A stretch of DNA of 41,120 nt from Paulinella micropora (GCA_009731375.1 BJOX01000291.1:183477-224596), one strand, 5' to 3'; shown: positions 1-9,409, numbered from the stretch's first letter. A program made the numbers and translations. The notes: a model not told the origin generated them from the letters alone.

Positions 1-33
<33 letters not shown>

Positions 34-50
34 TCTCATCTCTCTCTCTC

Positions 51-115
<65 letters not shown>

Positions 116-221
116 GGCTCTCTGGCTCTCTGGCTTTCTCTATCTCTGACTCTCTCCCTTTCTCTCTCTCTCCATATGTATATATATATATATATGTACA
201 TATATATATGTATATATATAC

Positions 222-253
<32 letters not shown>

Positions 254-284
254 CTGTGTGTGTGTATGTATGTATGTTTGTATG

Positions 285-323
<39 letters not shown>

Positions 324-324
324 T

Positions 325-355
<31 letters not shown>

Positions 356-623
356 TTCTCTCTCTCTATATATATATATATATATACTCTATATATAGAA
401 ATATATATATATATATAAATATATATATATATTTCGGATTCTTGGATTCTTTCATTTGGAGAAATGATAGTACAAGTATAACTCAAGATGCCTGAAGCAA
501 ATCACTAGCCGTGACAGTGACCAGTGTCTGGGGTTGAAGTTAGCAATATTTCTAGTCGGGTGTTGTGGGCATCTCCATTAATACATACAATCTCTCTCTC
601 TCTCTTTCACTCACACATACTGT

Positions 624-694
<71 letters not shown>

Positions 695-1040
695 CTCTCT
701 CTATCTATCTATCTATCTATCTATCTCTCTCTCTCTCCCTCAACGATCTGCCCCCCCNNNNNNNNNNCCCCCCCCCCCTTCCCCCCCCCCCCCCCCCCCC
801 CTCATTCTCTCTCTCTCTACATGTATGTACGTGTGTATGTATGTATGTATGTATGTATGTATGAATGTATGTATGTATGTATGTATGTGTGTGTGTGTGT
901 AGTTATGTATGTATATATGTGTGAATGTATGTATGTATGTATGCATGTATGTATGTATGTATGTATGTCTGTCTGTCTGTCTGTCTGTATGTCTGTCTGT
1001 ATGTATGTATGTATGTACGTATGTATGTATGCGTTGTATT
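1..1040. repeat. Microsatellite tract (CT, TA, TG, TATG) with small gap
   Basis: Nearly continuous simple sequence: CT repeats at 1-160 and 590-740, TA/TATG/TG repeats at 176-330 and 360-430, poly-C around a 10-N gap at 758-767, and TATG/TCTG repeats at 825-1035. The only non-repetitive stretch (about 432-590) shows nothing recognisable. Long open frames here (YIYIYI, SLSLSL, MYVCMYVC) are products of the repeats and not genes. Confidence 0.95.
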
Positions 1041-1247
1041 GATATGCAACAGGAGGTTTACCGGGTCTGATCGAATGCCCCCAGTGCCACCGAAAGAACC
1101 ACCCTCGCTACTATGTACATCTACTCTTTCCCATCCTGATTCTCACTCGCCCATTTACTGCTTTTTGTATCCCTGCCCTGCCCGTTGTCCATTTAATATC
1201 ACTGCTTTCTCTTGGAACGCACTTGTTATTGTTATTGTTATTGTTCG

Positions 1248-1311
<64 letters not shown>

Positions 1312-1463
1312 GCGCTGTTGTAGAACTGCATCCGCTGCAGAGCAGTGTTACCCTTCGACGCAAACGAATCAGAAGAAGGGAAATAAAAAGCACAAGCGAT
1401 CAGATAAAGCTAACATAAATATGAATATAAAAGCTTTATACATATTAAAGAATGGTTGTTTTG

Positions 1464-1494
<31 letters not shown>

Positions 1495-1810
1495 GGGGGT
1501 TTTATGCTCTACACGTCATACAGATCGAAATCGGTTTATTGATAAGGTCAGAATTTGAGTGACACCCAGAAGAACGCCATATATTAAAGTTATCATCAAT
1601 AATTGAGGCCGATTTCCTGCTGTGCTTAGCCCCAAACTTTGAACAGCTGCTCAGCGTTTGAAGCTGCTCGTTTCAAGCCGTTTCTGAACGGAATCCGAAC
1701 CGGATTTTTCCATTCCTTCATTCTGACTCTACGAGTCATCTGGTTAGCACTTCGATTCTAAATCTTACGTTTCCCGCTTAACTTCCGACCGTATTAGGCC
1801 GGTAGTAGTG

Positions 1811-1813
<3 letters not shown>
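1041..1813. other. Non-coding stretch with TTG and TTTTG repeats
   Basis: Holds a (TTG)n run at about 1225-1312 and a (TTTTG)n run at about 1455-1490, separated by unique sequence. Open frames across the TTG run translate to homopolymers (V, C or L) and are not credible genes. No RNA gene, splice pattern or protein family is recognised. Confidence 0.6.

Positions 1814-1874
<61 letters not shown>
1814..1874. repeat. (ATT)n microsatellite
   Basis: Pure ATT/TTA repeat immediately upstream of the SINE head. ATT is also the tail motif of this SINE family, so this run may be the tail of an older copy into which the next one inserted. Confidence 0.9.
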
Positions 1875-2140
1875 GGACACCGTGATAGCCCAGTGGTCAA
1901 GTTCTACCATCTGGGCCCTGTCGCCAGTTCGATTCCCGTCGGTGCCACCAGTATTTTCATTGAACATACCGGTCCGTCTGGACCAGTATTTTCATTGAAC
2001 ATACCGGTCCGTCTGGAAGTGTTGGAACTGCCCTTGCGGGGGTGTCATTACAGCCTATCGTCAATTCTTCGTACTCCCCTCACGGGTGAGACGATGGAGG
2101 CGCATGTGCAGAAATGCATCAGCCATTGACAGAGAAGCAC

Positions 2141-2141
<1 letters not shown>
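1875..2141 (+). mobile_element. tRNA-derived SINE, copy 1 (full length)
   Basis: The head (1875-1949) resembles a tRNA gene. It has an A-box-like TAGCCCAGTGG at 1886-1896 and a B-box-like GTTCGATTCC at 1927-1936, the internal RNA polymerase III promoter elements. The body contains a roughly 35-bp tandem duplication (ccagtattttcattgaac...) and ends in gacagagaagcac followed by an (ATT)n tail. Two further copies lie at 40638-40871 and 40947-41120 with nearly the same sequence, which establishes it as a dispersed family. It encodes no protein and would need a LINE partner, which is not visible here. The acceptor stem is imperfect, so it is not a functional tRNA. Confidence 0.85.

Positions 2142-2180
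<39 letters not shown>
2142..2180. repeat. (ATT)n tail of SINE copy 1
   Basis: An ATT run directly continues the SINE 3' end. The MITE at 2181-2464 sits inside this run, which resumes after 2464. Confidence 0.85.
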
Positions 2181-2464
2181 ATATTGCTGTTGACATTCAA
2201 GACACTGCACAAAAAAAATTGATTTTTCTGTTTTGGTTGGAATTTCAGTTTTGGTTGGAATTTTGATTTTGGGTGAAAATTTAAAATTTTCAAATTAACT
2301 GCTATATTCGTCCGCAAAATATCGTAAATTTTCGCGAAATGTTACCGTTAAATTTGAAAATTTGAATTTTTGTCACAAAAATGAAAAACTGTCACAAAAA
2401 TGAAAATCTGACACAAAAATGAAAAACTAATTTTTGTTGTTGTCTTGAATGTCAACAGCAATAT
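2181..2464. mobile_element. MITE with 24-bp perfect terminal inverted repeats
   Basis: The left end ATATTGCTGTTGACATTCAA... (2181-2204) is the exact reverse complement of the right end (2441-2464). Weaker inverted similarity continues inward for about 20 bp. The 284-bp interior is AT-rich and non-coding, with short tandem motifs (gttttggttggaattt about twice; cacaaaaatgaaaa about three times). Because both flanks are TTA/ATT repeats, the target duplication (TA or TTA) cannot be resolved, so the superfamily (Tc1/mariner or PIF/Harbinger type) stays open. It is non-autonomous, with no transposase. Confidence 0.85.
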
Positions 2465-2509
2465 TATTATTATTATCATAGTATTATTATTATTATTTAG
2501 GGAGTATTA

Positions 2510-2682
2510 ATACATAGGCCATTTGTCCTTTTCAATGGGCTGATTGGCCGTAGTATAAAGCTCCTAGAGTAATGTTCTATGCCGTCACTTCCTTAATTCC
2601 ACCGATTGGTGTGGAGACTTTCCTTATGGAATGGAGGACTGGATGCACATGCCTTTTGGCTCAGCAATTGGCAGGAGATACA
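2510..2682 (+). mobile_element. Possible diverged SINE 3' half
   Basis: The 3' end tcagcaattggcaggagata followed by (ATT)n resembles the SINE end tcagccattgacagagaagc followed by (ATT)n at about three quarters identity by eye. The preceding 'atggaggactggatgcacatg' stretch also recalls the SINE's 'atggaggcgcatgtgcag'. No tRNA-like head is seen. It could be an old subfamily member or a chance similarity beside ATT repeats. Confidence 0.35.
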
Positions 2683-2709
2683 TTATTATTATTATTATTA
2701 TTATTATTC

Positions 2710-2755
<46 letters not shown>

Positions 2756-2772
2756 GTTATTGTTATTATTTA
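2683..2772. repeat. (TTA)n microsatellite
   Basis: TTA repeats with a short interruption around 2709 and a TTG variant at the 3' end. Confidence 0.9.
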
Positions 2773-4186
2773 TCGGGTCCGGCAGAGCCGACGTGTGATA
2801 GATTTAGATAGAGAGGTGTGAAGTTTTGGCCCGCAGTGCATGACTGACTGTACCTGAACTTAGCAGTAGGCATTGGACATTAATTAGACGCTTTCTCCTC
2901 AGTTATATCCATTATTATTTAATTACTGGTTAGTAGTAGTTGTTACTGTTATTAGTATTATTAGTTATTAATGCAGTCAACTTGATTTTATTACTTATTC
3001 TGGTACTGGTTGCACTAGTTTTTCACCATTATTAAATACCCTTTTTACCCATATCAGTACGTTACATGTGTCAATTTTGGGCGGTACATCTTTTCTGACT
3101 TCGGTATTCATAGTTTGGACTGGTGGGCATGGTCCTCATTATTGTTAAATTCTGCGTCACAAGTTGTGGTAAGTCTACGACCGGTAAGAGCGGGACGCCC
3201 CGGTGGCAGGTTAACGACGAGAAGCATTGCGAAGGCCCTACGTCAATAGGGTTAGGAGCCTTGAAGCGTTTCCTGTGCAAAGAATCGCAGACAAGACCTC
3301 GTGCAAGGAGTGTGGGGTCTACCTTAAGCGACACCGATAAGGAAACTGCGCATTTTGAAGTTGCAGTGCCTACAGCTGATCCCTGTAGACACTCCCCACG
3401 CTCTGCTCTGCTTGTGTGCAGCAGGAGAGCAAGGTGGGGGACAAGGAGGATCAGACAGACTGTGGTTGCTCAGTACCGTTAAGGTTGCGAGAGTGGGGGG
3501 TTGCAATCTGAAAGGTTTTTGTTTTGTTCCAACATACAGTGGTGGTGTGTTAAACGTGTTTGTGTCCTTGCTTAGAAGGACACACGGACACACCCGTCGT
3601 TGTGCTGAATTTACAAAGCAGCTACTGGGTTGGTTTGTTGTGCTCTGGATAGGCATACACACTCTTTGGCTGAAGAGTGGCCTATCTATGCACTGAAAGG
3701 TGTGGTAAGACCGTGTGCTCTGAAGAACTGTGTATTGGACACGTGGTAGGAGCGTTAAGGGACTGTTTAGGTGGTTGTACAAAAACAACTACAAACCTCT
3801 GTAGGTTGACAAACTGACTTTGCAAATAGGACTCTTAGTGGACGGAAGGCTGTCGTAAGTGGTAGCCGAGGTAGTCTCTGTGGAGTCTGAGTGAATTAGT
3901 CAGTGATATTAATAGCACACGTAGGTGAAGAGAGAGAGCATAAAGGGAGGTGTGGCAGCTTAAATCACTATCTGTGTAGAGTGTGTGTGAGTCTGCTGGT
4001 GCCCTTTGACGTAGTCTGAGTGAAGTTGCCGCGCACAAGGCGAGCGGCTCTGCAAAGGTTACGTGTCCTCTCTGTGTGGGCGTGTGTGTGGTTGCTTGCC
4101 TGTGTCTGTGCCATCAGAATAGAGTGAGCAAGGTGAGAATCTTTTTGGCCGAAAGTTGTGGTTTGGCCGAAATATTTTACCTTTCC
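2773..4186. other. Unassigned region downstream of the RAP gene
   Basis: Moderate base composition with no long simple repeats. Open frames of 110-155 codons exist on both strands (for example 3123-3482 plus and 3324-3788 minus) but they overlap each other, have no recognisable domain, and show no convincing splice partners. I see no supported gene. The sequence next to 4186 would hold the 3' UTR of the RAP gene. Confidence 0.5.
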
Positions 4187-4300
4187 TTACTTGCCCTGGG
4201 CGGCGACGTCAACCTCCGCCTGCGAGAGCTTCCAGAGCAGATAGGAGGGGCGCTCATGGTGCTCCACCACACCCCACTCGAAGAAAGGCACGGAGACAAC
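4187..4300 (-). CDS. RAP gene, last exon (end of RAP domain, stop TAA)
   Basis: Begins after ...TATCAAG at 4301 and reads VVSVPFFEWGVVEHHERPSY, then LLWKLSQ and AQGK, then TAA at 4189-4187. The 'V.SVPFFEW' strand followed by a short helix is the usual close of a RAP domain. Its phase (0) continues exactly from LGWK of the preceding exon. Confidence 0.85.
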   Translation of the reverse strand, partial: VVSVPFFEWGVVEHHERPSYLLWKLSQAEVDVAAQGK

Positions 4301-5002
4301 CTTGATACAGAAAACGAAAAAGAAGTTGCTGCAAAGAAAAATCAGTCTGATAGAGAATAAGGAAGGTGTGGAAAATAAATTGGAAAGTAGTAGTAGTAGT
4401 GTAGTAGTAATAGTAGTAGTAGAAGTAGTAGTAGTAGTAGTAGCAGTAGTAGTAGTAGTAGTAGTAGTAGGAGAGGAGGAGGAGGAGGAGGAGAAGGAGG
4501 AGAACGAGAAGGAGGAGAAGGAGGAGAAGGAGAAGAAGGAGAAGAAGGAGGAGAAGGCGGAGAAGGAGGAGAAGGAGGAGAAGGAGGAGAAGGAGGAGGA
4601 GGAGGAGGAGGAGGAGGAGGAGGGGGAGGAGGAGGAGGAGGAGGAGGAGGAGAAGGAGGAGGAGGAGGAGGAGGAGAAGGAGGAGGAGCAGAAGGAAGGA
4701 GAAGGAAAGAGAAGGAAGGAGAAGGAAGGAGAAGGAAGGAGAAGGAGAAGGAGGAGAAGGAGGAGAAGGAGGAGAAGGAGGAGAAGGAGGAGGAGTGAAC
4801 CTTCCAGCCAAGATGCTGTAGCGTGCGCGCCTTGAAGGCGCTTCTGCCATTGAACAGGCGGTTTGTACCATCCGCGCTGCGGAGGAAGTGAGAGAAGCCG
4901 TCCACCTCCACTGCCACTCGCTTGACGGGAATGGTGATGTCCACGCTGAAGCAGAAGCCTGTGTCCGGGTCTTCGATGATGTGTGCCACACCCAAGCCAT
5001 CC

Positions 5003-5036
<34 letters not shown>

Positions 5037-5041
5037 CGTAA

Positions 5042-5072
<31 letters not shown>

Positions 5073-5235
5073 CAAGCAAGTAAGTAAGTAAGTAAGTAAG
5101 TGAGTAAGTAAGGCAGAAGCCTGTGTCAGGCTCTTCTTTAATGCGCTACGCCAAAGGCGTCCTAAGTAAGCAAGTAAGTAAGTAAGTAAGTAAGTAAAGT
5201 AAGTAAGTAAAGTAAGTAAGTAAAGTAAGTAAGTA

Positions 5236-5266
<31 letters not shown>

Positions 5267-5273
5267 GTAAGTA

Positions 5274-5305
<32 letters not shown>

Positions 5306-6747
5306 CAGTCAGTCAGTCAGTGAGTAAGTACCAGCGCCGATGACACCGCCCGGTGGAACTTGGAGTGCACCAGGGCTCCTTTTGGCAAGCTTCCAATCGC
5401 CGCCAGCACCTATTATAATTGCGTTTGGATTGTCCTGAAAGCTCCATAGCCATAACGTCTCCTGTCCTACAAGTTGTGTCGGAAGATATGAAGCTAAGAT
5501 TTCATTATTTCAATTGATGTGGTTGAAATAAAGGTGTGTGAATACCTCACTGGACACCTGCGCCGTACGGGGCGGCGGCGCCAGGCGGAGTGCCAGATCC
5601 ACCACCAAGAGCTGCCGGCGCTCATCCAGGTTGAGTGTGTGTGGCTCAATTCGAGTTAGCAGTGAGGACACGAGCGGAGAGGGAACACACTCTAGCAAGA
5701 CTAAGGAGTACAGCACGGTGGCGCAGTCGCGACTGTTTAACGTGCCTACAGATACATAGGGATACATGAATACGTGCATACATACATACATACATACATA
5801 CATACATGCATGCATGCATACATACACACATACACACATACACACATACACACATACACACATACACATACACACACATACATACATACATACATACATA
5901 CGTTCATACGTACATACGTACATACATACATACGTACATACGTACATACGTACATACGTACATACGTACATACGTACATACGTACATACGTACATACGTA
6001 CATACGTACATACGTACATACATACCATGTACATACATACATACCATGTACATACATGCATACCATGTACATACATACATACATACAGTACATACATTAC
6101 ATACAGTACATGCATTACATGCATTACATGCATTACATGCATTACATGCATTACATGCATTACATGCATTACATGCATTACATGCACATTACATACATTA
6201 TATACATTATATACATTACATCCATTACATCCATTACATCCATTACATCCATTACATCCATTACATCCATTACATACATTACATACATTACATACATTAC
6301 ATACATTACATACATTACATACATTCATATATACATATATTCATAGATACATAGATACATAGATAGATAGATACATACATACATACATACATAGATACTT
6401 ACATAGATACTTACATAGATACTTACATAGATACTTACATAGATACATACATAGATACATACATAGATACATACATACATACGCACATACACATAGATAC
6501 ATACATAGATACATACATAGATACATACATACATACATACATACATACATACATACATGCATGCATGCATAGATACATACATACATACATACATACATAC
6601 ATACATGCATACATAAATACATACATACATACATGCATGCATACATGCATACATGCATGCATGCATACATACATACATACATACATACATGCACATACAT
6701 ACATACATGCATGCATGCATGAATACGTACATACATACAAACATACA

Positions 6748-6779
<32 letters not shown>

Positions 6780-7111
6780 CATGATACATGCCGTGTCCGA
6801 GTTGCGCTGACAGAGGCGCCGAGGCAGCAGCGGGGGTAAGGGGTGGTGCATGTACGTATAGATAGGTAGTATAGATAGAAAATACCTGCCAGCTCGGATA
6901 TTCGTTGGCAGAGGCGCTGAGCCAAAAGTGGGGGCAAGGGGTGGTGCATATATGCCATGCCCCACACCAGCAGACGCAAAGACTCCCTCTGGCTCTCCTC
7001 AACCACCTGTTCTGCGCGCGTGTACAGCGCATCGAGCCATGGCTTTCCTGGGTGGTAGCCGCAGCGCGCCAGCCCATGGATACTCATAGCTACCTAAGCA
7101 AGGAGAGAAGG

Positions 7112-7196
<85 letters not shown>

Positions 7197-7245
7197 CCTG
7201 ACTTAGACTTGGATCTAGACCTTTTCTTTTTCTTACTTTTTCTGC

Positions 7246-7316
<71 letters not shown>

Positions 7317-9096
7317 NNNNNNNNNNNNNNNNNNNNNNNNNNNNNNNNNNNNNNNNNNNNNNNNNNNNNNNNNNNNNNNNNNNNNNNNNNNNNNNNNNNN
7401 NNNNNNNNNNNNNNNNNNNNNNNNNNNNNNNNNNNNNNNNNNNNNNNNNNNNNNNNNNNNNNNNNNNNNNNNNNNNNNNNNNNNNNNNNNNNNNNNNNNN
7501 NNNNNNNNNNNNNNNNNNNNNNNNNNNNNNNNNNNNNNNNNNNNNNNNNNNNNNNNNNNNNNNNNNNNNNNNNNNNNNNNNNNNNNNNNNNNNNNNNNNN
7601 NNNNNNNNNNNNNNNNNNNNNNNNNNNNNNNNNNNNNNNNNNNNNNNNNNNNNNNNNNNNNNNNNNNNNNNNNNNNNNNNNNNNNNNNNNNNNNNNNNNN
7701 NNNNNNNNNNNNNNNNNNNNNNNNNNNNNNNNNNNNNNNNNNNNNNNNNNNNNNNNNNNNNNNNNNNNNNGGGTCAACGAAATGAAAACAAAGGATGTCA
7801 ACGAAATGTAAACATCTCAAAAATTGACAAACTCACAGACCTCCTGCGAGCTGAAAGTAGCCAGTTTATCCAACGCCCCCTCGCACATTTGCCGCAGCAA
7901 ATCGTCGCCGGGGTTGCGTCCGTACTGCTCCAGCATTTTTTGCTCTCCAAGCTCGGCCAGGAGCTCTGCGCCCTTGTTGAGCCCGAGCTTGCCCAGCGCG
8001 TTCAGGACCAATGCACAACCCAACCCCGTGAACTCCGCGGACTTTTGCTGGACCGCTTTGCACAATCGCTCCGCGGCTGCGGGTTTGGGCACGTGTGACA
8101 GCCTGGCCAGTCCGTTGAGGATGTTGGCAAGGTCCTGGCAATTGGCCTGCTGCGCTTTGCGCGAGGCTTGCTCGGTCAGCCCTGCCAAAAAGCCCACAGG
8201 GGGCCGGTATGAGTGTTGAAGGTGAGAAATCGCATTCAGCACAGCGGCCAGGTGGTTCGGCGCGAAGGACGAGCGGGTAAGGAAAGCCTGGTGACAGAGC
8301 TGGGTGAGCGCCCACGGGTCGGGTCGGTCCGCCACGCGCGAGGTGGCATTGAGCACAATGGCGATGGCTGTGGGGTCCAGCTTGGCAGCGAGCTCGGCGG
8401 CCCGGTTTAGGAGGGCCGCCACCAGCGCCTGATCGGGCCGGGCCGAAAGGTTGGCCAGCGCGCTCATGACGTTGGTGAGACCTATCGCGTCCAGGGTTTG
8501 CGCCTGCTGGGTAGTGTGGGAAGCCAGCGCGGGCAACAGCGGACCCTCCTATATGTGTTATGTGTGTTATGGATATCATGTATGTTATGTATGTTATGTA
8601 TGATATGTATGTTATGTATGTTATGTATGTACCTCTACGGTGAGCTGCAGGTCCCGCGCGCCCAGCCACAGCAAGGACAGGAGCTTGCCTTGCACATCTG
8701 CCAATTGCGTTGAGATCTCCCGCAGCATTTGCTGGCAGCGAACGTCACGTCGCGCCTGCTCTGCCTTTGTCCGCTGGCCCCGCACCGCCTTTCCCAATTT
8801 GAACAAGGCCGAGGGCAGGCTCTTGAAGCCATGACTAGCCACCCGAGCCAGGATGGCTTCATGGCTAGCTTCATGGCTAGCCTCATGCTTAGCTTCATGG
8901 TCAGCTTCATGGCTAGCTTCATGGCTAGCCTCGCTGGCTTCGTGGCTAGCTTCGCGGCTTGCCTATACAAAGATTAATATTTTGTGCTTGATATCTAGAG
9001 TTTGATGGTGAGTCAGGAGATAGGCCATTAAATAAAGCGCTCAAATCTCAGCTACTTGTGGAGTTAAAGTGAATATGATGTTATGGCCGTCTCATC

Positions 9097-9129
<33 letters not shown>

Positions 9130-9343
9130 CATATATATATACATATATATATGTATGTGTGTGTGTGTGCGTACCTTTGCTTGAGGAGTGGTCTGCAAGG
9201 AAGGAGAGGAGGCGGAGGGAGAAGAAGAAGAAGAAGAAGAAGAAGAAGAAGAAGAAGAAGAAGAAGAAGAAGAAGAAGAAGAAGAAGACATATATATATA
9301 TATACATACATACATATATATATGCAATACATTTATATATGCA

Positions 9344-9386
<43 letters not shown>

Positions 9387-9409
9387 CGTACCTTTGCTTG
9401 AGGAGTGGT
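4187..9409 (-). CDS. Multi-exon organellar RNA-binding protein (HPR/OPR-like repeats + RAP domain)
   Basis: I assembled this gene from exons at 9409-9392 and 9192-9175 (duplicated microexon), 8962-8633, 8548-7837, [gap], 7241-7198 (weak), 7093-6886, 5745-5558, 5409-5332, 5001-4801 and 4300-4187. Splice phases agree at every junction outside the gap region. The product carries an EASH-repeat segment, about seven helical repeats of roughly 37 residues (pattern L..vLNala.L...P), and a C-terminal RAP domain. Proteins of this kind (OPR/HPR/FAST-RAP) bind organellar RNA and act in mitochondrial or plastid RNA processing or translation. The true 5' end, and hence any targeting peptide, is not identified. 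Introns are almost wholly microsatellite. The 454-N gap probably hides at least one exon. Confidence 0.75.
4301..4800 (-). other. Intron made of TCC/CTA microsatellite
   Basis: A 500-bp intron (donor GTTCAC, acceptor ATCAAG on the minus strand). Nearly all of it is (TAG)n at 4387-4470 and GGA/GAAGGA repeats at 4470-4795 on the plus strand. Very long open frames across it (poly-L, poly-E, poly-P) are repeat artefacts. Confidence 0.8.
4801..5001 (-). CDS. RAP gene, exon with RAP domain core
   Basis: After acceptor ACTTAG the frame reads DGLGVAHIIEDPDTGFCFSV, then DITIPVKRVAVEVDGFSHF, and ends ...LQHLGWK. This matches the RAP core: a 'sVDI.iP..riAvEvDG.sHF' strand pair, a variable loop, then 'K.r.L..LGW.V'. 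The RAP domain is related to restriction-endonuclease-like folds and occurs at the C-terminus of organellar RNA regulators. It is 67 codons in phase 0 at both ends. Confidence 0.9.
5002..5331 (-). other. Intron of AAGT repeats with a dead exon copy
   Basis: A 330-bp intron that is mostly (AAGT)n. At 5111-5162 it contains a degenerate copy of the beginning of the 4801-5001 exon, including its acceptor. That copy has in-frame stops and is non-functional. Confidence 0.8.
5111..5162 (-). pseudogene. Degenerate duplicate of RAP exon 5' end
   Basis: On the plus strand it shares gcagaagcctgtgtc and the terminal cctaagtaag with the real exon edge (about 4951-5010), with about 70-75% identity over 50 bp by eye. 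Read in the exon frame it meets TAA after six codons. Confidence 0.75.
5332..5409 (-). CDS. RAP gene, 26-codon exon
   Basis: Bounded by acceptor TATAATAG and donor GTACTT. It encodes VLAAIGSLPKGALVHSKFHR then AVSSAL in phase 0. The next exon continues DGLGVAH, so the joined sequence has the 'hrAVs.aL..LGVaH' helix normally found just before a RAP domain. Confidence 0.85.
5410..5557 (-). other. Intron of the RAP gene (148 bp, not microsatellite)
   Basis: Donor GTGTCC after CAG, and acceptor TATAATAG. Unlike the other introns of this gene it is ordinary AT-rich sequence. Confidence 0.75.
5558..5745 (-). CDS. RAP gene, helical-repeat exon
   Basis: After acceptor TCTGTAG, two bases complete a Gly codon begun in the exon ending at 6886. 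The frame then reads TLNSRDCATVLYSLVLLECV and on to LAPPPRTAQ before donor GTGTCC. The spacing of L, A and V residues fits the 37-residue helical repeats of HPR/OPR proteins. The phase-1 entry and phase-0 exit match both neighbours. Confidence 0.8.
5746..6885 (-). repeat. 1.1-kb intron of CATA/CATG/CATT repeats
   Basis: The plus strand is (CATA)n with blocks of CGTACATA, CATGCATTA, CATCCATTA and CATAGATA. Higher-order blocks (for example repeated 'ttacatgca', 'ttacatcca' and 'ttacataca') show stepwise expansion of variant units. It is an intron by phase agreement between exons 7093-6886 and 5745-5558. Confidence 0.85.
6789..6862 (-). pseudogene. Partial duplicate of RAP-gene exon inside the intron
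   Basis: The minus strand reads YMHHPLPPLLPRRLCQRNSD, against YMHHPLPPLLAQRLCQRISE in the real exon (6886-7093). DNA similarity covers about 70 bp. It lacks the upstream part of the exon and opens straight into CATA repeats. It is probably non-functional, although use as a cryptic exon cannot be excluded. Confidence 0.7.
6886..7093 (-). CDS. RAP gene, helical-repeat exon
   Basis: Acceptor GCTTAG, then VAMSIHGLARCGYHPGKPWL, RESLRLLVWGMAYM and ...ISELA, then donor GTATTT. The 'iHGLArcGYhP...WL' and 'LLVWGmAym' segments are typical helix pairs of HPR/OPR organellar RNA-binding repeats. It ends in phase 1, matching the exon at 5745. A second acceptor (GGTAG) four bases in would start the exon at 7089 and fit the weak exon at 7241-7198. 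Confidence 0.8.
7094..7316. repeat. (GA)n repeats flanking a possible small exon
   Basis: GC/GA repeats at 7109-7195 and a GA run at 7250-7316 that leads into the gap. Only the segment 7197-7249 is non-repetitive. Confidence 0.85.
7198..7241 (-). CDS. Possible 44-nt exon of the RAP gene (basic linker)
   Basis: On the minus strand TTTGCAG precedes and GTATCT follows a 44-nt segment. In the frame compatible with the downstream exon start at 7089 it encodes a Lys/Ser/Arg-rich stretch (KSKKKKRSRSKSKS). Its upstream partner lies in the gap, so it cannot be verified. Confidence 0.3.
7317..7770. other. Assembly gap (454 Ns)
   Basis: Undetermined bases between a GA repeat and the sequence 3' of the large HPR exon. 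Phase bookkeeping for the RAP gene suggests coding sequence is missing here. Confidence 0.99.
7837..8548 (-). CDS. RAP gene, large exon with five helical repeats
   Basis: Starts after acceptor ACATATAG with EGPLLPALASHTTQQ and runs about 237 codons. Five repeats of about 37-38 residues are seen, each with a core like LtnvMSALAnLs, iaiVLNAtsrva, laaVLNAisHL, laniLNGLArLs or calVLNALGKLg. This is the HPR/OPR (FAST-like) helical repeat pattern. A strong donor (GTGAGT) lies at 7836. Without splicing, the frame would run to TGA at 7819-7817. The GC content is high compared with the flanking repeats. Confidence 0.85.
8549..8632 (-). other. 84-bp intron made of TATGTATGT repeats
   Basis: Donor GTACAT after the codons for LTVE and acceptor ACATATAG, phase 0 on both sides. 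The intron is almost entirely the repeat ttatgtatg on the plus strand. Confidence 0.85.
8633..8962 (-). CDS. RAP gene, exon with EASH repeats and basic helix region
   Basis: Starts after TTTGTATAG and is open for 110 codons. The first 40 codons are a 12-bp minisatellite (GAAGCTAGCCAT and variants) encoding EASH/EADH/EAKH units. A segment SHGFKSLPSALFKLGKAVRG follows, then a helical stretch ending LLWLGARDLQLTVE. It continues in phase 0 into the repeat exon at 8548. The minisatellite is open in more than one frame; this frame is chosen because it alone splices cleanly into the HPR repeats. Confidence 0.7.
9090..9390. repeat. TA/TG/AAG repeats around duplicated microexon
   Basis: CT, TA, TG and (AAG)n runs. 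The block TG-repeat / microexon / GGAGGCGGAGGGAG / (AAG)n at about 9140-9288 recurs at about 9365-9510, showing a roughly 215-bp-spaced tandem duplication. Confidence 0.85.
9175..9192 (-). CDS. Putative 18-nt microexon, copy 1
   Basis: On the minus strand CCTTGCAG precedes ACCACTCCTCAAGCAAAG, which is followed by GTACGC. This gives a near-consensus acceptor and donor around six codons (TTPQAK). Phase 0 fits the next exon (8962). Confidence 0.45.
9392..9409 (-). CDS. Putative 18-nt microexon, copy 2
   Basis: Identical in sequence and splice sites to the copy at 9175-9192, and carried within a duplicated repeat block. Both, one or neither may be used. Confidence 0.45.

Noticed and set aside
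1875-1949. A functional tRNA gene
   Set aside because: Box motifs are present but the acceptor and T stems do not pair well, and the sequence continues into a dispersed body with an ATT tail, so it is a SINE head.
3071-3788. Overlapping 87-154 codon frames on both strands
   Set aside because: They contradict each other, carry no recognisable motifs and have no splice partners. I could not support a gene here.
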